Assembly (NCBI RefSeq): GCF_003633755.1
Contig: NZ_RBIL01000001.1
Location: 1,535,426-1,599,425, forward strand
DNA from: Solirubrobacter pauli
GTDB lineage: Bacteria; Actinomycetota; Thermoleophilia; Solirubrobacterales; Solirubrobacteraceae
Length of the DNA stretch: 64,000 nt
Reading direction: 5' to 3'
Notes under the pieces: model-generated
Told to the model about the DNA's origin: nothing
Databases searched by the model: none
The model's input: the letters and a program-made list of their open reading frames with translations, nothing else
Translations under genes and position numbers: made by a program
Shown: piece after piece, positions 25,048-34,944 of the stretch
How positions within the stretch are numbered: position 1 is the stretch's first letter
How the letters are laid out: the number at the start of each line of letters is the position of its first letter

Positions 25048-28000
25048 CTACTCGTCCGCGACGAGCTGGCTGCCGGTCCAGACCGACCGCTGACCGACCA
25101 CCACGCGCTGCGAGCGGAACCGGCGCAGGTTGATCAGCGCGAACCGGTGCGTGGGCACGAACGGCCGCAGCTTGTAGGAGGCCATCATGAAGTCCAGGTC
25201 GAGCTCGCCGAGCACCTCGAGCATCTGCCGCGCGTGCGCGTCGTCGATGCCCTCGAACGCCTCGTCGAGCACGAGCGCCCGCGGGGACGGCAGCGCCGCG
25301 CCGTCGAAGAAGCCCGCGAGCGCGGCGAACAGCGGCAGCTGGAGCATGATCGCCCGCTCGCCGCCGGAGCCGGCGACGAGCAGCCGGTTGGTGAGCTTGC
25401 GCGTCGGCCCGCCGTCGCGCGTGACCTGCACCCAGAACCGGTGCCAGGCGCGGTAGTCGAGCGCCCGCGCGATCTGCTCGGCGGTCGTGCCCTCACCGCG
25501 GTCGCGCTCGGCGTCGATCAGCGCCTGCAGCTGGTCGCCGAGCTGCGCCTGCGCGTCGGCGTCGAGCATGCCCGGCCCGCGCTTGAGCAGCGCGACGGTG
25601 TCGCGCAGCGCGTCCGCCGCCTCCGCCTCGATCTCCCACTGCAGGCCGACGCGGATGCCGAAGTGCGTCCGGCAGCGGGCGAGCACCCGGTTCGTGCGCT
25701 CGACCTGCTCGCGGACCTCGGCCAGCCGCACGGCGAGCGCGTCGGCGAGGCCGTCGACGATCCACTTGCGCATCAGCTGCTGCTCCTGCTCGGAGATGCT
25801 CGCCTTCAGCGATTCGAGCTCGGTGGCGAGCTGCTCGGCGAGGTCGCGCACGCGCTGGTGCTCGCCGGAGCGGGCGACCGTCACGACGATCAGATCGCGG
25901 TCGTCGCCCGGGTACTCCTGCGCGACGACGTACCCGCGCGAGGGTGAGAGCGCCTCCCGCAGCGCGGTGATCTGCGCGCTCACGCGCGTGCTGAGCTGCG
26001 TCAGGCTGTCGGTCGGCGCGCCGCGGGCGACCAGCGCGCGGGCCGCGTCGAGCGGCTCGCCCGGCAGCTCCAGCAGCCCGTGGGCGCCGAGCACGGCCAG
26101 CGCCGCGCGCGCGGCGTCGCGACCGGCGACCGCCGCCTTCACCCGGCCGCCGACGACCTCGACCTGCGCGTCCAGCACCGCGGCCCGCTTGGTCAGCTCC
26201 GCGCCCTGGTCGGCGAGCGCCTTGAGCGCGGCCTTGACCTCGGCCAGCGCCGGCTCGGTGCGGTCGAGCTCGTCCTGGACGCTGAGCAGCTCCGGGCCTT
26301 CGAGCTGCTTGACCATCTCCAGCTCGCCGGCGCGGCGCTCGCGCTCCTCGTCCGCGAGCTCGAGCTCCGCTTCGGCCGCGACGAGCCCCTGCTCCTTGCC
26401 GCCAAGCTTCGCCGCGACCGCCTCGTGCTGGCGCCGGTCACGCGTGAGCCGCTCGGCCGGCCCGCCCAGCTCCCGCAGCTGCGTGCGCAGCTCGGCGAGG
26501 CCCTCGGCCAGCGTCTGGCGCCCCGCGCGGTCGGGAAGCTCGTGCTCGCGCTGGAAGCTGCTGGCGACCAAGCGGGCGTCGCGGGCCGCGGCGCGCGCGC
26601 CGACGACATCCTCCTCGGCGACGCGCACGGCGTCCCGCGCGACCTCGGCCGCCGCCTCCGCCGTGTGCTGGCGACTGCGCGCCGCGGCGTACCCACGGTC
26701 CTTGCCGAGCAGCGCCTGCGCCTCGGCGGTCGCCCGACCCGCCTTCGCCTCCAGCGCGCGCAGCGCCTGCCGGATGCGCTCGGCCTCGGCCTGGAGCGCC
26801 ACGACGTCGCCGTCCAGTTGCTCCTGGCGCGCGAGCCGGCCCCGCTCGCGCGCGGTCGCCCCGACCCACGCGGCAGGCCGGACGTCGCGCTGCGCGCGCA
26901 GCGGGCCGACCGCGCACGAGCCGTCGAGCCCGAGCACCACCGGGCCGCGCTTGGCCGCGGCCGCGCCGGCGTCCTTGGGCGCGATCGCCACGCTCGCGAG
27001 GGCGGCGCGCAGCGCGTCGATGTCCACCGTCGGCGTGTCCGTGCGTTCGAGCGCGGCGCCGAGGGCGTCCGGGTCGATCGCGAGCACGTCGGCGAGGCTC
27101 TTGCCCGAGACCGGCTCGGCCGCCACGAGCAGCAGCTGCCCGTCCGCCGTGCGCACGCCGTCGGCCGCGGGGACGGCCGTGAGCAGGCCGCTCGCGTCCA
27201 GCGCCGCCTCGAGCCCGTCGCGCTGCGCGGCGGTCAGGCCGTCCTTGAAGTCGACCAGCTCCCACAGCGCGGGACCGTCGGCGTCGTCGCGCCACGCCGC
27301 CAGGTCGGGGCGCCCGTTGACGCCGCGCGCCAGCCGGGCGAGCTCCTCGCGGGCCGCGCCCAGCTCGCCGTCGATGCGCGCGAGGGCGTGCTCGGCGGCC
27401 GCGCGGTCGGCGCCGACGCGTTCGCGGTGCGCGTCGTGGGCGACCGCGATCGGCGCGAGGTCGAGCAGCGCGCTCTCCCCGTCGAGGCCCGCGAGGATGT
27501 CCTCGACGACGTCCGCGGTCAGCGACAGCTCCGCCAGGTCCCCCGCCCACCAGCGCACCTGGTCCTCGACCTCCTCACGGGCCGCGGTCGCCGACTCGGC
27601 GGCGGTGAGCGCGTCCGCCTGCTTGCCCTCCAGCGCGCCGACGAGCCGCTCGGCGTGCCGCTCCGCCCGCTCGAGCACGTCGACGACGCGGTCCAGCTCG
27701 GCGTCGAGCTGCGCGGCGCGGGAGAGCAGCTGCTCACGGTGCCGGCGCTCGCGCTCGATCGTCTCCACGTGCGCGGTGAGCGCGTCCAGCGCAGCCGGCC
27801 AGGGCCGCGGCGGCACGCCGCACTCGCCCGCGCGGGTGTCGATCCCCGCCTGCGCCGCGCGCAGCTGCGCCTCGGCGCCGTCGGCGTCCGCGCTCAGCCG
27901 CTGCAGCTCGGCGCGCCGCTCGTCGAGGTCCTCGCGCAGCTCCAGCACGCGGCGGTTGAGCGCGCTGTAGGTCTTCTCGGCCGCCTGCGCGGCCGCGGTC

Positions 28001-29040
28001 GCCTCGTTGAGCCGCTGCGCGCCGGGGCTGTTGAGCTTGCGCAGCAGCGCCTCGCGCTGGCCTTCCAACCGCTCACGGCGCGCGTCGGCGTCGACGAGCT
28101 GCTCGGTGTGGCGGACCTGGTCGCGCTCGAGCTGCTCGCGGTCCGCGCGCAGGCCCGCCGCGGCCTGCTCGGCCGACTCGCGGATCCGCTCGGTGTCCAG
28201 CAGCCGCGTCGCGCGCTCGTGGCCGAGCCGCAGCACGTACCGCTCGTAGACCTCGCCGAACGCGACCGCCGCGTCCCGGTCGGCCTGCAGGCCGTCGATC
28301 CGCTCGCGCATCCGCTCGAGCATGTCCAGCCGGTCGGCGCCCTCCTTGACGAGGGTGAGGTCCAGCTCCGGCAGCGAGTTCGTGAGCTGCTCGTCGAACA
28401 CCTCGGGCGTGAGCACCTCGGCGAGCTTCGGCCGGCGCAGCAGGAACAGCAGGTTGACCATCGACTGGTACGCGTCCATCGACGCGAACCCGAACAGCGC
28501 GTCGTTGACGGCGCGGCGGTAGTCCATCGCGGCCGTGAACGTGCGCCCGCTCGGCCCGAGCGCGCCCCCGAGCGCCCGGCGGCTGAGCGGCTGGCCGTCC
28601 GGCGCCAGGTCGACCTCGCCGACGCCGCGCGCGGGGTCGAGGATGCGCGCGCCGCGCAGCAGGAAGAACCACGTGCTGTCGGTCGTCTGGCTGCCGCCCG
28701 ACTGGCCGCCCGACGCGCCCATACCGACCGTGACGTACTCCGTCTCGCCGTCCTCGCCGACCGGCATCAGCGTCTCCAGCCAGACGTACCCGACACGGCG
28801 CGTGTAGACGTCGCCGAGCGACAGGTTCCAGGCGAACGGGCGGCCCTGCTTGCCGGAGGTGTCGACGCGGTACTCGGCGATGTTCCCCTCCAGCAGGAGC
28901 GGGAACGTGAGCTCCAGCGCGCGTGACTTGCCGACGCCGTTGGCGCCCTTGATCACGAGCTTGCCGTCCTCGAAGACGAAGACCTCGTTGGCGTACTCGT
29001 AGAGGTTGATCACGCCCATGCGCGTGAAGCGACCGCGCAT
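25048..29040 (-). CDS. JetC-like SMC ATPase (TIGR02680 family) of a Wadjet-type system
   Basis: 1330 residues from ATG 29040 (a GTG at 29043 is equally possible; both overlap the previous stop). It has a MukB/SMC-like layout: N-terminal Walker A GANGVGKSRALEL (Lys ~38) after INLYEYANEVFVFEDGKLVI, very long Ala/Glu/Arg/Leu coiled coils, a central hinge region around residues 550-700, and C-terminal signature AGSGGERAIMLQLP (~1225) with Walker B ALVLDEAFEGIDD (~1255). The family belongs to a known four-gene neighbourhood (TIGR02677-02680) that includes Wadjet anti-plasmid systems, in which the SMC extrudes DNA loops. Here only three of the four genes are adjacent. Confidence 0.9.
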   Translation of the reverse strand: MRGRFTRMGVINLYEYANEVFVFEDGKLVIKGANGVGKSRALELTFPLLLEGNIAEYRVDTSGKQGRPFAWNLSLGDVYTRRVGYVWLETLMPVGEDGETEYVTVGMGASGGQSGGSQTTDSTWFFLLRGARILDPARGVGEVDLAPDGQPLSRRALGGALGPSGRTFTAAMDYRRAVNDALFGFASMDAYQSMVNLLFLLRRPKLAEVLTPEVFDEQLTNSLPELDLTLVKEGADRLDMLERMRERIDGLQADRDAAVAFGEVYERYVLRLGHERATRLLDTERIRESAEQAAAGLRADREQLERDQVRHTEQLVDADARRERLEGQREALLRKLNSPGAQRLNEATAAAQAAEKTYSALNRRVLELREDLDERRAELQRLSADADGAEAQLRAAQAGIDTRAGECGVPPRPWPAALDALTAHVETIERERRHREQLLSRAAQLDAELDRVVDVLERAERHAERLVGALEGKQADALTAAESATAAREEVEDQVRWWAGDLAELSLTADVVEDILAGLDGESALLDLAPIAVAHDAHRERVGADRAAAEHALARIDGELGAAREELARLARGVNGRPDLAAWRDDADGPALWELVDFKDGLTAAQRDGLEAALDASGLLTAVPAADGVRTADGQLLLVAAEPVSGKSLADVLAIDPDALGAALERTDTPTVDIDALRAALASVAIAPKDAGAAAAKRGPVVLGLDGSCAVGPLRAQRDVRPAAWVGATARERGRLARQEQLDGDVVALQAEAERIRQALRALEAKAGRATAEAQALLGKDRGYAAARSRQHTAEAAAEVARDAVRVAEEDVVGARAAARDARLVASSFQREHELPDRAGRQTLAEGLAELRTQLRELGGPAERLTRDRRQHEAVAAKLGGKEQGLVAAEAELELADEERERRAGELEMVKQLEGPELLSVQDELDRTEPALAEVKAALKALADQGAELTKRAAVLDAQVEVVGGRVKAAVAGRDAARAALAVLGAHGLLELPGEPLDAARALVARGAPTDSLTQLSTRVSAQITALREALSPSRGYVVAQEYPGDDRDLIVVTVARSGEHQRVRDLAEQLATELESLKASISEQEQQLMRKWIVDGLADALAVRLAEVREQVERTNRVLARCRTHFGIRVGLQWEIEAEAADALRDTVALLKRGPGMLDADAQAQLGDQLQALIDAERDRGEGTTAEQIARALDYRAWHRFWVQVTRDGGPTRKLTNRLLVAGSGGERAIMLQLPLFAALAGFFDGAALPSPRALVLDEAFEGIDDAHARQMLEVLGELDLDFMMASYKLRPFVPTHRFALINLRRFRSQRVVVGQRSVWTGSQLVADE

Positions 29041-30233
29041 CACAGCAGCGACTCCTGGGGATCGGTGGGTTCTTCGGTGGTGCCGACCGCCTCGCGGAAG
29101 CGGCCGAACGCGGGCCGCAGCTGCAGCGTCGTGCCGTCGGTGGCCAGCAGGTCCAGCGCCTCGAGCTGCTCGACCGCCTCGCGCGCCATCACGTCCTCGG
29201 GCTTGGCGAAGTACTTGGGGTGCGCGGTCAGCAGGTCACGCGCCGCCCGGCGGACGTCCTCGGCCGTGAAGCCCGTGCGGCCGTGCTCGGCGGCCAGGCC
29301 GGCGCCGATCAGCAGCGCCGCCTGGCGGTCGCGCTGGAAGGTCGGGAAGCGCAGGTCCGTGGCCTCCGACGCGGTCGGGTCGATCAGGCACGTGCCCTCC
29401 TGGCGGTGCTCGGCGACCAGGCCGGTGAGCGCGCATACGCGGTCGGCGATCGCCCGCCGCTGATGGCGGAAGTGCAGCTGCTCCTCCATCGAAAGGTCCT
29501 TGAAGTAGACGGCCGGATGCTCGGCCAGGCGGCGCGCGGTGTGCAGTCGCAGGCGGGTGCGGCGGGCGTCCTCGGAGGGCGGCGTCGGCTCGGCGAGCGC
29601 GCGGCGGCGGATCTCCTCGCGGTCGGCGTCGGCGATCAGGAAGCTCGGCGCCAGCCGCTCGAGCCGGACGCGGTCGATGTTGTAGAGCGCCTCGACCGCG
29701 CGCGGGTCGGCGGTGGCGAACGCCTCACGGTCGCCGTCGACGACCTGCAGCACGCCGTGGTCCTCGAGCCAGCGGAGCACGTCGCAGAGCACGCGCCGGT
29801 GCGCGGCCTGCGTGTAGTCGAGCGCCTCGCCCTGGTCCATGACCGCGCGGCGGACGTCCTCGGCGAGCGTCGAGATCAGCGCCTGCGGGCGGGTGGCGTC
29901 GCGCTCGAGCTCGGCCAGCAGGCAGAACAGCACGAGGTAGTGCCGGTAGCGGAACGCGGGCCACCAGTCGCGGGTCGGGCCGCCCTTCGCCTCCGGACGC
30001 ACGCGCGGGACACGGCCCTGCGGGTCGGCCTGGAGCGGGCGCTTGCGCAGGCGCGCCATGTCGCGCTCGACGTCCAGCCGGTAGCCCAGCACCTCGAACA
30101 CCTCCGCGATGAGCGCCTCGCGCTCGCGCCAGACGACCTCCATCAGCTCGGGCTCGTCGCGCCGCTCGATCCAGCCATCGCGCAGCAGCAGCCGCACGGC
30201 GCGCTGCCGCGTCGCCAACGTGTCGTCGTTCAC
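29040..30233 (-). CDS. JetB-like protein (TIGR02678 family)
   Basis: 397 residues from GTG 30233, overlapping the JetA-like stop by 4 bp; its own stop overlaps the SMC start. The N-terminus VNDDTLATRQRAVRLLLRDG and the helical middle with KGGPTRDWWPAFRYRHYLVL are typical of TIGR02678 proteins, the MukE/kite-like winged-helix subunit of these complexes. It should bridge the kleisin-like JetA and the SMC arms. Paralogous features such as DLSMEEQLHFRHQRRAIADR are visible. Upstream codons to 30272 overlap JetA and are unlikely to be used. Confidence 0.87.
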   Translation of the reverse strand: MNDDTLATRQRAVRLLLRDGWIERRDEPELMEVVWREREALIAEVFEVLGYRLDVERDMARLRKRPLQADPQGRVPRVRPEAKGGPTRDWWPAFRYRHYLVLFCLLAELERDATRPQALISTLAEDVRRAVMDQGEALDYTQAAHRRVLCDVLRWLEDHGVLQVVDGDREAFATADPRAVEALYNIDRVRLERLAPSFLIADADREEIRRRALAEPTPPSEDARRTRLRLHTARRLAEHPAVYFKDLSMEEQLHFRHQRRAIADRVCALTGLVAEHRQEGTCLIDPTASEATDLRFPTFQRDRQAALLIGAGLAAEHGRTGFTAEDVRRAARDLLTAHPKYFAKPEDVMAREAVEQLEALDLLATDGTTLQLRPAFGRFREAVGTTEEPTDPQESLL

Positions 30234-31795
30234 GCCGCCGCGACCTCGAGCTGCAGGTCGTCGAGCTCCCACGTGCCGGCGGCGGTGCGGATGCGCGCGC
30301 GCCCGTCCACCGGCGTGAGGGCGACGGCGAGCTCACGGCCGGTGTCCACGTGCCGCCACGGGCCACGGTCGTCCGGACCGGTCGCGCGGGTGCCGCACTC
30401 CATGATCCACTCGTCGACCGCCGCCAGCGAGTCCTCGTCGAGCAGGTGGAGCTGCGAGAGCCGCTTCCCGTCCAGCGACAGCAGCCGCTTGCGCAGCGCG
30501 TCGACGGCCTTCGCGTCCTGCTCGGCCTCCACGCGCGCAAGCTCCCGCGCCTGGGTGACGTCCGGGATCCGCGGCGTCCGGCCCTGGGTGCCGCTGCGGC
30601 TGGACGGCAGCCGCAGCGTGCGGTCCATCAGCAGGCCGGGGACGCTCCACCATGACTGGGTGGCGCCACTGTCGAGCTGGTCCTCGTCGGGGTCGGGCAC
30701 CGCGAGGTGGCGGGCGGGCGACATCGCGAACGCCAGGTGGAACAGCTCCGGGCCCGAGTCCGGGTCCTCGACGAGCAGCTGTGCCAGGCGCCGGTAGTCG
30801 CTCGAGCGGTCCAGCCGGCCCGATTGCTCGGACGCCATCCGGCTCCACGTGTCCAGCAGCCAGTCGACGGCGCCGTTGATGGTCCGGCGCAGCTGCTCCC
30901 ACGGGGTCGTCTCGCCCCGGCCGACGAGCCAGTCGTGCGCCTGGCGCCACTCCTCGCGGATGGCGGCGGCGCGCAGCTGGTCGGCCTGCTCGGGCGCCTG
31001 GCGGTACCCCGCCACCTGGCCGCCCGTGGCGACCATCGCGCCGACAAGCGCCTCCAGGTGCGCCTCGACCGCACGTGCGGCGACGGTGAAGCGCGCGTGC
31101 GACTCACGCTGCACGGGGTCGAAGTGCTGCAGGTGGTCGACGACGCGCGCCTTGTAGGCCAGGAACGGCTCGCGCTCGAGCCGCTCGCCGAGCGTCATCA
31201 CCTCGCCCAGCTCGCGCATGAACGCGGAGATGCCCTGCACGGTGTCGGCGATCTCCGCGCGCAGCGTGACGAGCAGCTGCTCGGCGCGCTGGCCGTCGAC
31301 GGGGGTCTGCTGGACGGTCTCCGCGAGCGCGTCCAGCGTGCCCGCGATCCGGCGCAGGCGCTGGTTGCCCAGCGAGGCGACGCGCCGCTCGAGCGCGAGC
31401 ACCCGCTGCGCCGCCTCCCACGAGGCTTCACCGGCCGCGGTGATGTCGTACGTGTTCCGCGCGCGCTTGAACTCCGCCGTGCTGCCGGCGCGGCCCGTGT
31501 CGGCCTGCCGGTCCACCGCCTCCCACTCGTAGAGCTGCTCGAGCAGGGCGATCAGCTCGTCCTGGGTGGGCGCCGTGTCCGGTGCGGCGTCCAGCCACAT
31601 CTGCAGCAGCTCGCGCGGCGCGAGCCGCAGCCCGAAGCGCCGCTTGTGCACGACGAACAGCTCCATGATCTGCACGTACCGCTCGGCGTGCGGCGCCGTC
31701 AGGTAGGCGAAGACCTTGAAGCGGCCGCTGCCGGCGGCGAGCTCCTCCGGCGCCGCGGGCGCGAAGTCGGGGACGTGGAAGTCGAGATCGGACAT
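30230..31795 (-). CDS. JetA-like protein (TIGR02677 family)
   Basis: 521 residues from ATG 31795, first gene of the operon. Begins with FKVFAYLTAPHAERYVQIME and FVVHKRRFGLRLAPRELLQM, characteristic of TIGR02677, the kleisin/MukF-like subunit. Long helices (residues ~140-330) and a C-terminal beta-rich segment (ARIRTAAGTWELDDLQLEVA) follow. Together with the next two genes it forms the JetABC motor of a Wadjet-like complex. A terminator-like hairpin lies between it and the upstream hydrolase gene, so the operon promoter probably lies just before 31795, but no clear boxes were found. Confidence 0.87.
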   Translation of the reverse strand: MSDLDFHVPDFAPAAPEELAAGSGRFKVFAYLTAPHAERYVQIMELFVVHKRRFGLRLAPRELLQMWLDAAPDTAPTQDELIALLEQLYEWEAVDRQADTGRAGSTAEFKRARNTYDITAAGEASWEAAQRVLALERRVASLGNQRLRRIAGTLDALAETVQQTPVDGQRAEQLLVTLRAEIADTVQGISAFMRELGEVMTLGERLEREPFLAYKARVVDHLQHFDPVQRESHARFTVAARAVEAHLEALVGAMVATGGQVAGYRQAPEQADQLRAAAIREEWRQAHDWLVGRGETTPWEQLRRTINGAVDWLLDTWSRMASEQSGRLDRSSDYRRLAQLLVEDPDSGPELFHLAFAMSPARHLAVPDPDEDQLDSGATQSWWSVPGLLMDRTLRLPSSRSGTQGRTPRIPDVTQARELARVEAEQDAKAVDALRKRLLSLDGKRLSQLHLLDEDSLAAVDEWIMECGTRATGPDDRGPWRHVDTGRELAVALTPVDGRARIRTAAGTWELDDLQLEVAAA

Positions 31796-31812
31796 GGACC
31801 CGACCCGACACT

Positions 31813-31840
31813 AGGGGCCGGATCGGCGGACCCGGCCCCT
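31813..31840 (-). terminator. Hairpin between the hydrolase gene and the Wadjet-like operon
   Basis: AGGGGCCGG and CCGGCCCCT form a 9-bp stem with a 10-nt loop, located after the hydrolase stop (31866) and before the jetA-like start (31795). It separates the two minus-strand units. Confidence 0.55.
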
Positions 31841-31865
31841 TTCGGTGCTCTTTGCGGGAAGGGCG

Positions 31866-32699
31866 TCAGCGCGCGCTGTGCGCGAGCGCCCACTCCAGGG
31901 CCTCGTCGGCCACGCGCTCCCAGCCCGGCCAGGCGGGCAGCAGGTGCGGCCCGTCGAACACCTTGACCTCGGTCACGACGTCGTCGTTGTAGTGCTTGGC
32001 GTTGGAGGCCTGGATCGACGGCGGCATCAGGTGGTCCTCGCTGCCGGAGATGAACAGCAGCGGCGCCCGCCCGCGGTTGCCGTAGTCCACCCAGGTGTCG
32101 TCCTTGCCCGGGTGCACGTTCGCCAGCGCGCTGCCCCAGAAGATCGAGCCCGAGGCGGGGACGTGGTAGCGCTCGTACAGCCGGCGCGCCTCCTCCTCCG
32201 GGAAGCCGTTGGTGAACGCGTAGTTGAACTGCTCGAACGTGAAGCCGACGGCCTTGTGGCGGTTGGACGGGTTCTTGAGCACCGGGAACGTCGCGCGCAC
32301 CTGCGAGAGCGGGATCCGCTTGACGCCCTCGGTCGGGGCGGAGTTCATGGCCACGCCGGCCGCGCCGAAGCCGTGGTCGAGCAGCACCTGCGTGAAGACG
32401 CCGCCGGCCGAGTGGCCCATGATGATCGGCGGCGACTCGAGCTCGCCGACGACGCGCTCCAGGTGCTCGATGATCTGCGGGACGGTGACCTGCTCGATCG
32501 GCGTCGGGTCGGCGTTCAGCGCCTCCACCTCGACCTCGAGGCCGGGGTAGGCGGGCACGAGGACCTGGAAGCCCTTGGCCTCGTAGTGCTCGACCCAGTG
32601 CTCCCAGCTGCGCGGGGTGACCCAGAAGCCGTGGACGAGGACGATCGTGTCGGGCGTGCTCATGCGGGCACCGTCGCCGCGGACCAGGTGAGTCGTCAT
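31866..32699 (-). CDS. Alpha/beta-hydrolase
   Basis: 277 residues from ATG 32699, or 265 from ATG 32663, which begins MSTPDTIVLVHGFWVTPRSW and fits the family better. The HGFW oxyanion region (~22 residues after the first ATG), nucleophile elbow MGHSAGGVFTQ (GxSxG) and a late Asp/His pair (FISGSEDHLMPP and FDGPHLLPAW) give a complete Ser-Asp-His triad. This is a non-haem-peroxidase/lipase-type soluble hydrolase. It is 16-52 bp downstream of the MalT-like regulator gene, so both are probably one transcript. Substrate unknown. Confidence 0.88.
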   Translation of the reverse strand: MTTHLVRGDGARMSTPDTIVLVHGFWVTPRSWEHWVEHYEAKGFQVLVPAYPGLEVEVEALNADPTPIEQVTVPQIIEHLERVVGELESPPIIMGHSAGGVFTQVLLDHGFGAAGVAMNSAPTEGVKRIPLSQVRATFPVLKNPSNRHKAVGFTFEQFNYAFTNGFPEEEARRLYERYHVPASGSIFWGSALANVHPGKDDTWVDYGNRGRAPLLFISGSEDHLMPPSIQASNAKHYNDDVVTEVKVFDGPHLLPAWPGWERVADEALEWALAHSAR

Positions 32700-32715
32700 C
32701 CCCTGGGTGGCCGAA

Positions 32716-34935
32716 TCACCTAGGGGATCTGGCGATCGCGTCGGCGCGCGAGGAGACGCCGAGCTTGCGGTAGATCGACTTCACGTGGCTGTGCAGCGTG
32801 TTGTAGGAGACGAACAGCTCGGCGGCGATCTCGCGCTCGGAGCGGCCGCTCCCGAGCAGGCGCAGGACGGTCAGCTCACGGTCGCTGAGCTCCGCGCGCG
32901 GAGCCGGCGCGCTCACCCGCGCCGCACGCCGGGCGAGCGCGAGCCGGGTGGGCAGCGCGCCGGGGTCGGGGCAGCGGCCCAGGATCGCCTCGGCCTCGTC
33001 CAGCGCGGCCACCGCGCGCCCGCGGTCGCCGGTCGAGGCGGCCACCGGCGCCAGTGCGAGCAGGCCGTCGACGAGGTCGAGCGGCTGTGCCCACAGGCGG
33101 CGGAGCATGATCCCGCGCTCGAGCTCGGGCAGCGCCTCGTGCGGCAGGCCGCGCGCGGCGAGCGCGACGCCACGCGCGGTGTGGATCTCGCCCACCTCGA
33201 CCGAGTCCAGCAGCCCGCACGTGCGCGCGAGCTCGATCGCCTCGTCGGCGAGCCGCGCCTGCTCCTCGCGCCGCCCGCGCAGGCCGGCGATCAGCGACAG
33301 GTCGGCGAGCGACGCGACCGACACGATCCACTGCTCGGCGCGCGGGCCCAGCACGACGGTCTCCCGCAGGCGCGCCTCGGCCTGGTCGAGGTCGTCGTTG
33401 CAGTAGTGCGCCCAGCCCAGCGCCCACGTGAGCACCGGGTACCAGGGTGAGCCTGGACCTTCGAGCTCGGCCGAGCGCGTGCCGTGCTCGAGCACGCCCG
33501 CCACGTCGCCCCACGCGAACGTCGCCCGCAGGATCGACAGGCTCGACCGCACCGACGCCATCCCGTCGGGCAGCGGGCCGTCGTCGAGCCCGTCGAGCGC
33601 GCGCAGCCGCGCGATCACGGCGCGCATCTCGTCCTCGCGCCCGCACAGCGCGACCACCCACGCCTTCACCGCGAGCAGGCGGCGGTCGCGGTGCAGCACG
33701 TCGTCCGGGAAGCGGGTGAGCCATTCGAGCACGGACGCCGTGCGACCGGCGTTGGCGTAGTGCACCCACGTCTCGGCGATCAGCGCACTCACCTCGTCGA
33801 ACAGGCGCGCGGCGAGCGCGTGGTGGATGGCCTCGTCGGTCGTGCCCGAGGCCCGGTGCCAGACGTGCGCGCGGCGGTGCAGCTCGTCGACCAGCTCGGG
33901 CTCGCGGCGCTGCAGCTCCGCGCGCAGGAGCTGCGCGAACAGGTGATGGAAGCGGAACCACTCGTGCCGCTCGTCGAGCGGCACGAGGAAGAGGTTCGAC
34001 CGGGCGAGCGTCGCGAGGACCTCCGACGAGCCCGAGGCGTCGAGCACCGCGTCGCAGAGCGACGCGCACACGCGCTCGAGCACCGCGGTGCGCAGCATGA
34101 AGGCCTGCTGCTCCGGCGCGTACCCCGCGAGCACCTCGGCGGCGAGGAAGTCGACGACGTGGGCGGTCGTGCCGTCGAACGCCTGCACGCGCGCGTGCTT
34201 GTCGGGCTTGTCCGCGAGCGAGAGCGCCGCCAGATAGAGCCCGGCCGGCCAGCCCTCGGTGCGGGCGACGAGCAGCGCGACGTCCTCGGGCGCGAGGTCC
34301 AGCGCCAGCCGGTCGTTGAGGAACTCCGCCGCCTCGGCCTCGGTGAACCGGAGCTCCTGCGCGCGCAGCTCCAGCAGCTGGCCGCGGGCGCGCAGCCGGG
34401 CGAGCGGGAGCGGCGGATCGCTCCGGCTCGCGATGACGATCTGCACGGTCGCCGGGACGTGCTCGATCAGCCAGGCGACGCTCGCTCGCGCCGCCTCGCT
34501 CGAGAGCCGGTGGAAGTCGTCCAGCACCAGCACGAGCTCGCCCTGCTCCAGGAGCGCGTTGACGAGCCCCGGGAGCACGACCTCGGTCAAGGGCGCCGCG
34601 GGGACGGTGGCCGCGAGCGCGGCCGCGTCGAAGGCCGGGCAGGCGCGCCCGAGCGCCTCGACGACGTGCGACCACAGCACCACGACGTCGTCGTCGCCCT
34701 CGTCGAGCGAGACCCACGCGGTCGGCCGGTCGGCCGCCGCGCGCCACGCTGCCAGCAGCGTCGTCTTGCCGAAGCCGGCGGGGCAGGCCACGAGGCTGAG
34801 CCGGCGTCCGCGCCCGGCGTGCAGCCGGCTCAGCAGGCGCTCGCGCGCGATCGCCTGCGCCGGCACCACCGGCGGGTGCAGCTTCGTCAGGAGCAGGATC
34901 GGGGTGTCGGGGCGGCCTGGCGCTTGGGCGCTCAC
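32716..34935 (-). CDS. MalT-like LuxR-family ATP-dependent regulator
   Basis: 739 residues from GTG 34935. Walker [16 protein letters not shown] (~residues 51-65) and Walker [15 protein letters not shown] identify the MalT-type STAND ATPase. The middle is a helical TPR-like repeat region, and the C-terminus is a LuxR HTH ([53 protein letters not shown]). It differs from the 923-aa regulator at 20.7 kb, which has an AAA_16 domain. Likely senses a small molecule and activates transcription; the adjacent hydrolase is the nearest candidate target. Confidence 0.9.
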   Translation of the reverse strand: MSAQAPGRPDTPILLLTKLHPPVVPAQAIARERLLSRLHAGRGRRLSLVACPAGFGKTTLLAAWRAAADRPTAWVSLDEGDDDVVVLWSHVVEALGRACPAFDAAALAATVPAAPLTEVVLPGLVNALLEQGELVLVLDDFHRLSSEAARASVAWLIEHVPATVQIVIASRSDPPLPLARLRARGQLLELRAQELRFTEAEAAEFLNDRLALDLAPEDVALLVARTEGWPAGLYLAALSLADKPDKHARVQAFDGTTAHVVDFLAAEVLAGYAPEQQAFMLRTAVLERVCASLCDAVLDASGSSEVLATLARSNLFLVPLDERHEWFRFHHLFAQLLRAELQRREPELVDELHRRAHVWHRASGTTDEAIHHALAARLFDEVSALIAETWVHYANAGRTASVLEWLTRFPDDVLHRDRRLLAVKAWVVALCGREDEMRAVIARLRALDGLDDGPLPDGMASVRSSLSILRATFAWGDVAGVLEHGTRSAELEGPGSPWYPVLTWALGWAHYCNDDLDQAEARLRETVVLGPRAEQWIVSVASLADLSLIAGLRGRREEQARLADEAIELARTCGLLDSVEVGEIHTARGVALAARGLPHEALPELERGIMLRRLWAQPLDLVDGLLALAPVAASTGDRGRAVAALDEAEAILGRCPDPGALPTRLALARRAARVSAPAPRAELSDRELTVLRLLGSGRSEREIAAELFVSYNTLHSHVKSIYRKLGVSSRADAIARSPR

Positions 34936-34944
34936 CCCGCGATC

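Noticed and set aside
26080-28926. Plus-strand 948-codon frame opposite the SMC gene
   Set aside because: Antisense to a convincing SMC ATPase with intact motifs; composition is a mirror of that gene.
25048-29040. Housekeeping Smc or MukB chromosome condensin
   Set aside because: The partners are TIGR02677/02678-type proteins rather than ScpA/ScpB or MukE/MukF, pointing to the Wadjet-like family.
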